Below, one piece after another: positions 6,410-7,761 of a stretch of DNA of 7,761 nt. The position numbers were made by a program, and so were the translations under genes. The notes beneath the pieces were generated by a model. That model ran no database searches, was not told where the DNA came from, and saw nothing but the letters and a program-made list of their open reading frames with translations. Each line of letters opens with the position of its first letter. Positions within the stretch are counted from its first letter, which is position 1. The stretch comes from Bacteroidales bacterium (GTDB lineage: Bacteria > Bacteroidota > Bacteroidia > Bacteroidales > P3), in contig JAFWBF010000214.1 in assembly GCA_017507285.1 (NCBI GenBank), forward strand, positions 1-7,761. The letters run 5' to 3'.

Positions 6410-7327
6410 TTATTCAAACATGTTTTCGTGTAGTACAAGTCCGGCATTCTTTCTAAGAAAAGCCTGCGAACCCGATAAATGATAAAAACAATCATCGATG
6501 GCCACCCTCTTAATCTTTGGAAATACAGATATCTCACCGGAAGCATACATATCGCTTACCTGCTCAATTATTGCCGAACCAAGACCGGCACTTTTCTGAT
6601 GTTCTTCCAAAACTATTATATTATTGTGTTTTTGTGCAAGTTCTTTTATCTGTTGCTTGTTCAGCGGTTTAATAAAAGGCACACTATAAAGAGATGTATC
6701 TATACCTTTTTCGGATATAAATTCATTGGCATAATGCAGTATAGAACCTGTGGCCAACAGTGCCGACCTGCCGGTAGAACCCTGCTTTAGAGCAACAATA
6801 TCACCAATCATCATATTATCAAAAGATGTGGTATGTACTTGTTTTTCGCCGGCTTTTCCCAATCGTAGATACATCGGACCTTGATAATTGGCCGAGAGCG
6901 TGGTGATAGCTTTTGCTTCTATTGGGTCGCCGGGCGAGGCCACAACCAAATCCGGTATAGTACGCATCATTCCCATCTCCTCTGTAGCATGATGAGACGA
7001 GCCCAAACTGCCGTAGGCATAACCGGCACCTACTGCCACTATTTTTACACTCAGATTGTGGTAGCAAACGTCGTAGCGTATTTGCTCTATACAACGCAGT
7101 GTGGGAAAATTGGCTATCGAATAAACATACACATTGTACCCCTCCTTGGCCAATCCGGCTGCCACTCCTATCATATTCTGTTCGGCAATACCGGCATTCA
7201 AAAATCTATCGGGAAATTTTTTGGCAAATTCTTCAACAACATTAAATCCCAAATCGCCTATGATAAGGAATATATCGGGATGTTGCTCTGCTTCTTTTAT
7301 CAATTGGCTTACAAATGCTGTTCTCAT
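6410..7327 (-). CDS. transketolase C-terminal subunit (split transketolase)
   Basis: This is the second half of a thiamine-diphosphate transketolase made as a separate chain. It holds the pyrimidine-binding domain and the C-terminal domain, and works with the N-terminal subunit encoded just upstream to move a two-carbon ketol unit between sugars. In the 305-residue protein, AGIAEQNMIGVAAGLA (45-60) contains the catalytic glutamate (Glu49) that activates the cofactor. GSLGSSHHATEEMGMMR (106-122) and PDLVVASPGDPIEA (125-138) match the family's Pyr domain. LLATGSILHYANEF (190-203) and the VLEEHQKSAGLGSAI region (239-253) match the C-terminal domain. Length fits a stand-alone C subunit. The ATG (7327-7325) overlaps the upstream stop as ATGA, as expected for subunits needed in equal amounts. 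Being inside a glycan operon points to a dedicated sugar-building role, but a general pentose-phosphate function cannot be excluded. Confidence 0.92.
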   Translation of the reverse strand: MRTAFVSQLIKEAEQHPDIFLIIGDLGFNVVEEFAKKFPDRFLNAGIAEQNMIGVAAGLAKEGYNVYVYSIANFPTLRCIEQIRYDVCYHNLSVKIVAVGAGYAYGSLGSSHHATEEMGMMRTIPDLVVASPGDPIEAKAITTLSANYQGPMYLRLGKAGEKQVHTTSFDNMMIGDIVALKQGSTGRSALLATGSILHYANEFISEKGIDTSLYSVPFIKPLNKQQIKELAQKHNNIIVLEEHQKSAGLGSAIIEQVSDMYASGEISVFPKIKRVAIDDCFYHLSGSQAFLRKNAGLVLHENMFE

Positions 7328-7761
7328 AGCTCTAATTCTTTTATTGCTTGGTTATACTCTTGTTCATTTGGCGACCGATAGTGCCACAACAATTCGTCTT
7401 CCATATACGACACCCCTTTGCCTTTCACCGTATTGGCCACTATGGCTGTGGGTTTGCCGGTAGTTTGTTTTGCCTCTGCAAGTGCACGTTTTATGTCGTC
7501 GTGGTTATGACCATCTATAGTTATGCAGTTCCAACCAAAGGATTGGACCTTGGCCGACAGCGGTTCGAGGGGCAACACTTCGCTTGTGCGTCCATAACCC
7601 TGCAACTTATTGTAATCAATAATCAAACACAAATTGTTCAAGCCCTTTTGTGTGGCCAGCAGCATGGCTTCCCAATTGCTGCCTTCGTTCATCTCGCCAT
7701 CGCCCACAAGCACGTATGTACGATAATCTTTCTTCTTGATTTTTCCTGCCAAAGCCATCCC
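7324..7761 (-). CDS. transketolase N-terminal subunit, C-terminal part (cut by right window edge)
   Basis: The frame is open to the right edge, so the start lies outside; 145 residues are visible, about half of a usual N subunit of roughly 270-280 residues. The first visible residues GMALAGK belong to the conserved stretch before the TPP site. The Met within it is internal and should not be read as the start. The diphosphate/magnesium motif is intact: GDGEMNEG followed, 28 residues after GDG, by the Asn of DYNK. ITIDGHNHDDIKRAL and ANTVKGKGVSYME are also typical, the latter next to a short tail with the conserved WH pair (DELLWHYR). The stop TGA (7326-7324) overlaps the ATG of the C subunit. 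The pair forms the active site between them. The promoter and the first genes of this operon must lie beyond the right edge. Confidence 0.93.
   Translation of the reverse strand, partial: GMALAGKIKKKDYRTYVLVGDGEMNEGSNWEAMLLATQKGLNNLCLIIDYNKLQGYGRTSEVLPLEPLSAKVQSFGWNCITIDGHNHDDIKRALAEAKQTTGKPTAIVANTVKGKGVSYMEDELLWHYRSPNEQEYNQAIKELEL

Noticed and set aside
6881..7381. Plus-strand open frame of 166 codons opposite the transketolase subunits
   Set aside because: Shadow of the well-supported transketolase genes; composition rich in Cys, His and Tyr and no motif.
7324..7758. ATG at 7758 as true start of the transketolase N subunit
   Set aside because: The frame stays open to the window edge with a Gly before this Met, and the visible protein lacks about half of a normal N subunit, so the Met is internal.

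Overview
The window looks like a chromosomal segment of an AT-rich member of the Bacteroidota, probably Bacteroidales. The main support is an exact Bacteroidota-type -7 promoter element (TATCTTTG, minus strand, 1700-1707). Further support comes from the lack of strong Shine-Dalgarno sequences and from the style of the ECF sigma factor and NadD proteins. I cannot name a genus. Every gene I can support lies on the minus strand, so transcription runs from right to left.

Right part (7761 down to 1864): one tightly packed operon. In transcription order it holds the C-terminal part of a transketolase N-terminal (TPP-binding) subunit cut by the window edge, the transketolase C-terminal subunit, an extended SDR nucleotide-sugar epimerase/reductase, a GtrB-like polyprenyl-phosphate glycosyltransferase, a GtrA-like small membrane protein, and a large GT-C membrane glycosyltransferase with a C-terminal TPR domain. 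Three junctions overlap (ATGA at 7324-7327, ATGA at 5471-5474, 8 bases at 4512-4519) and the others are 21 and 7 bases, so the genes are probably co-translated. A strong hairpin terminator (1818-1857) starts 6 bases after the last stop codon.

Reading these genes together (inference): the split transketolase and the SDR enzyme would make or modify an unusual activated sugar. GtrB would load a sugar on undecaprenyl phosphate, GtrA would help it cross the inner membrane, and the GT-C/TPR protein would transfer it to a periplasmic acceptor such as O-antigen, capsule or a glycoprotein. The last three resemble the three-component gtrABC serotype-conversion systems, but in the order B-A-C and joined to sugar-synthesis genes.

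Left part (1707 down to 1): the -7 promoter at 1700-1707 precedes a short secreted protein of unknown function and nadD (NAD biosynthesis), 18 bases apart and probably one transcript. After a 157-base gap with no clear promoter or terminator comes the start of an ECF-type sigma factor, cut by the left edge after 75 residues. The intergenic stretch 1598-1863 holds the promoter, a 14-base AT-rich palindrome and the terminator of the right-hand operon. No tRNA, rRNA, CRISPR array, insertion sequence or phage gene was seen.
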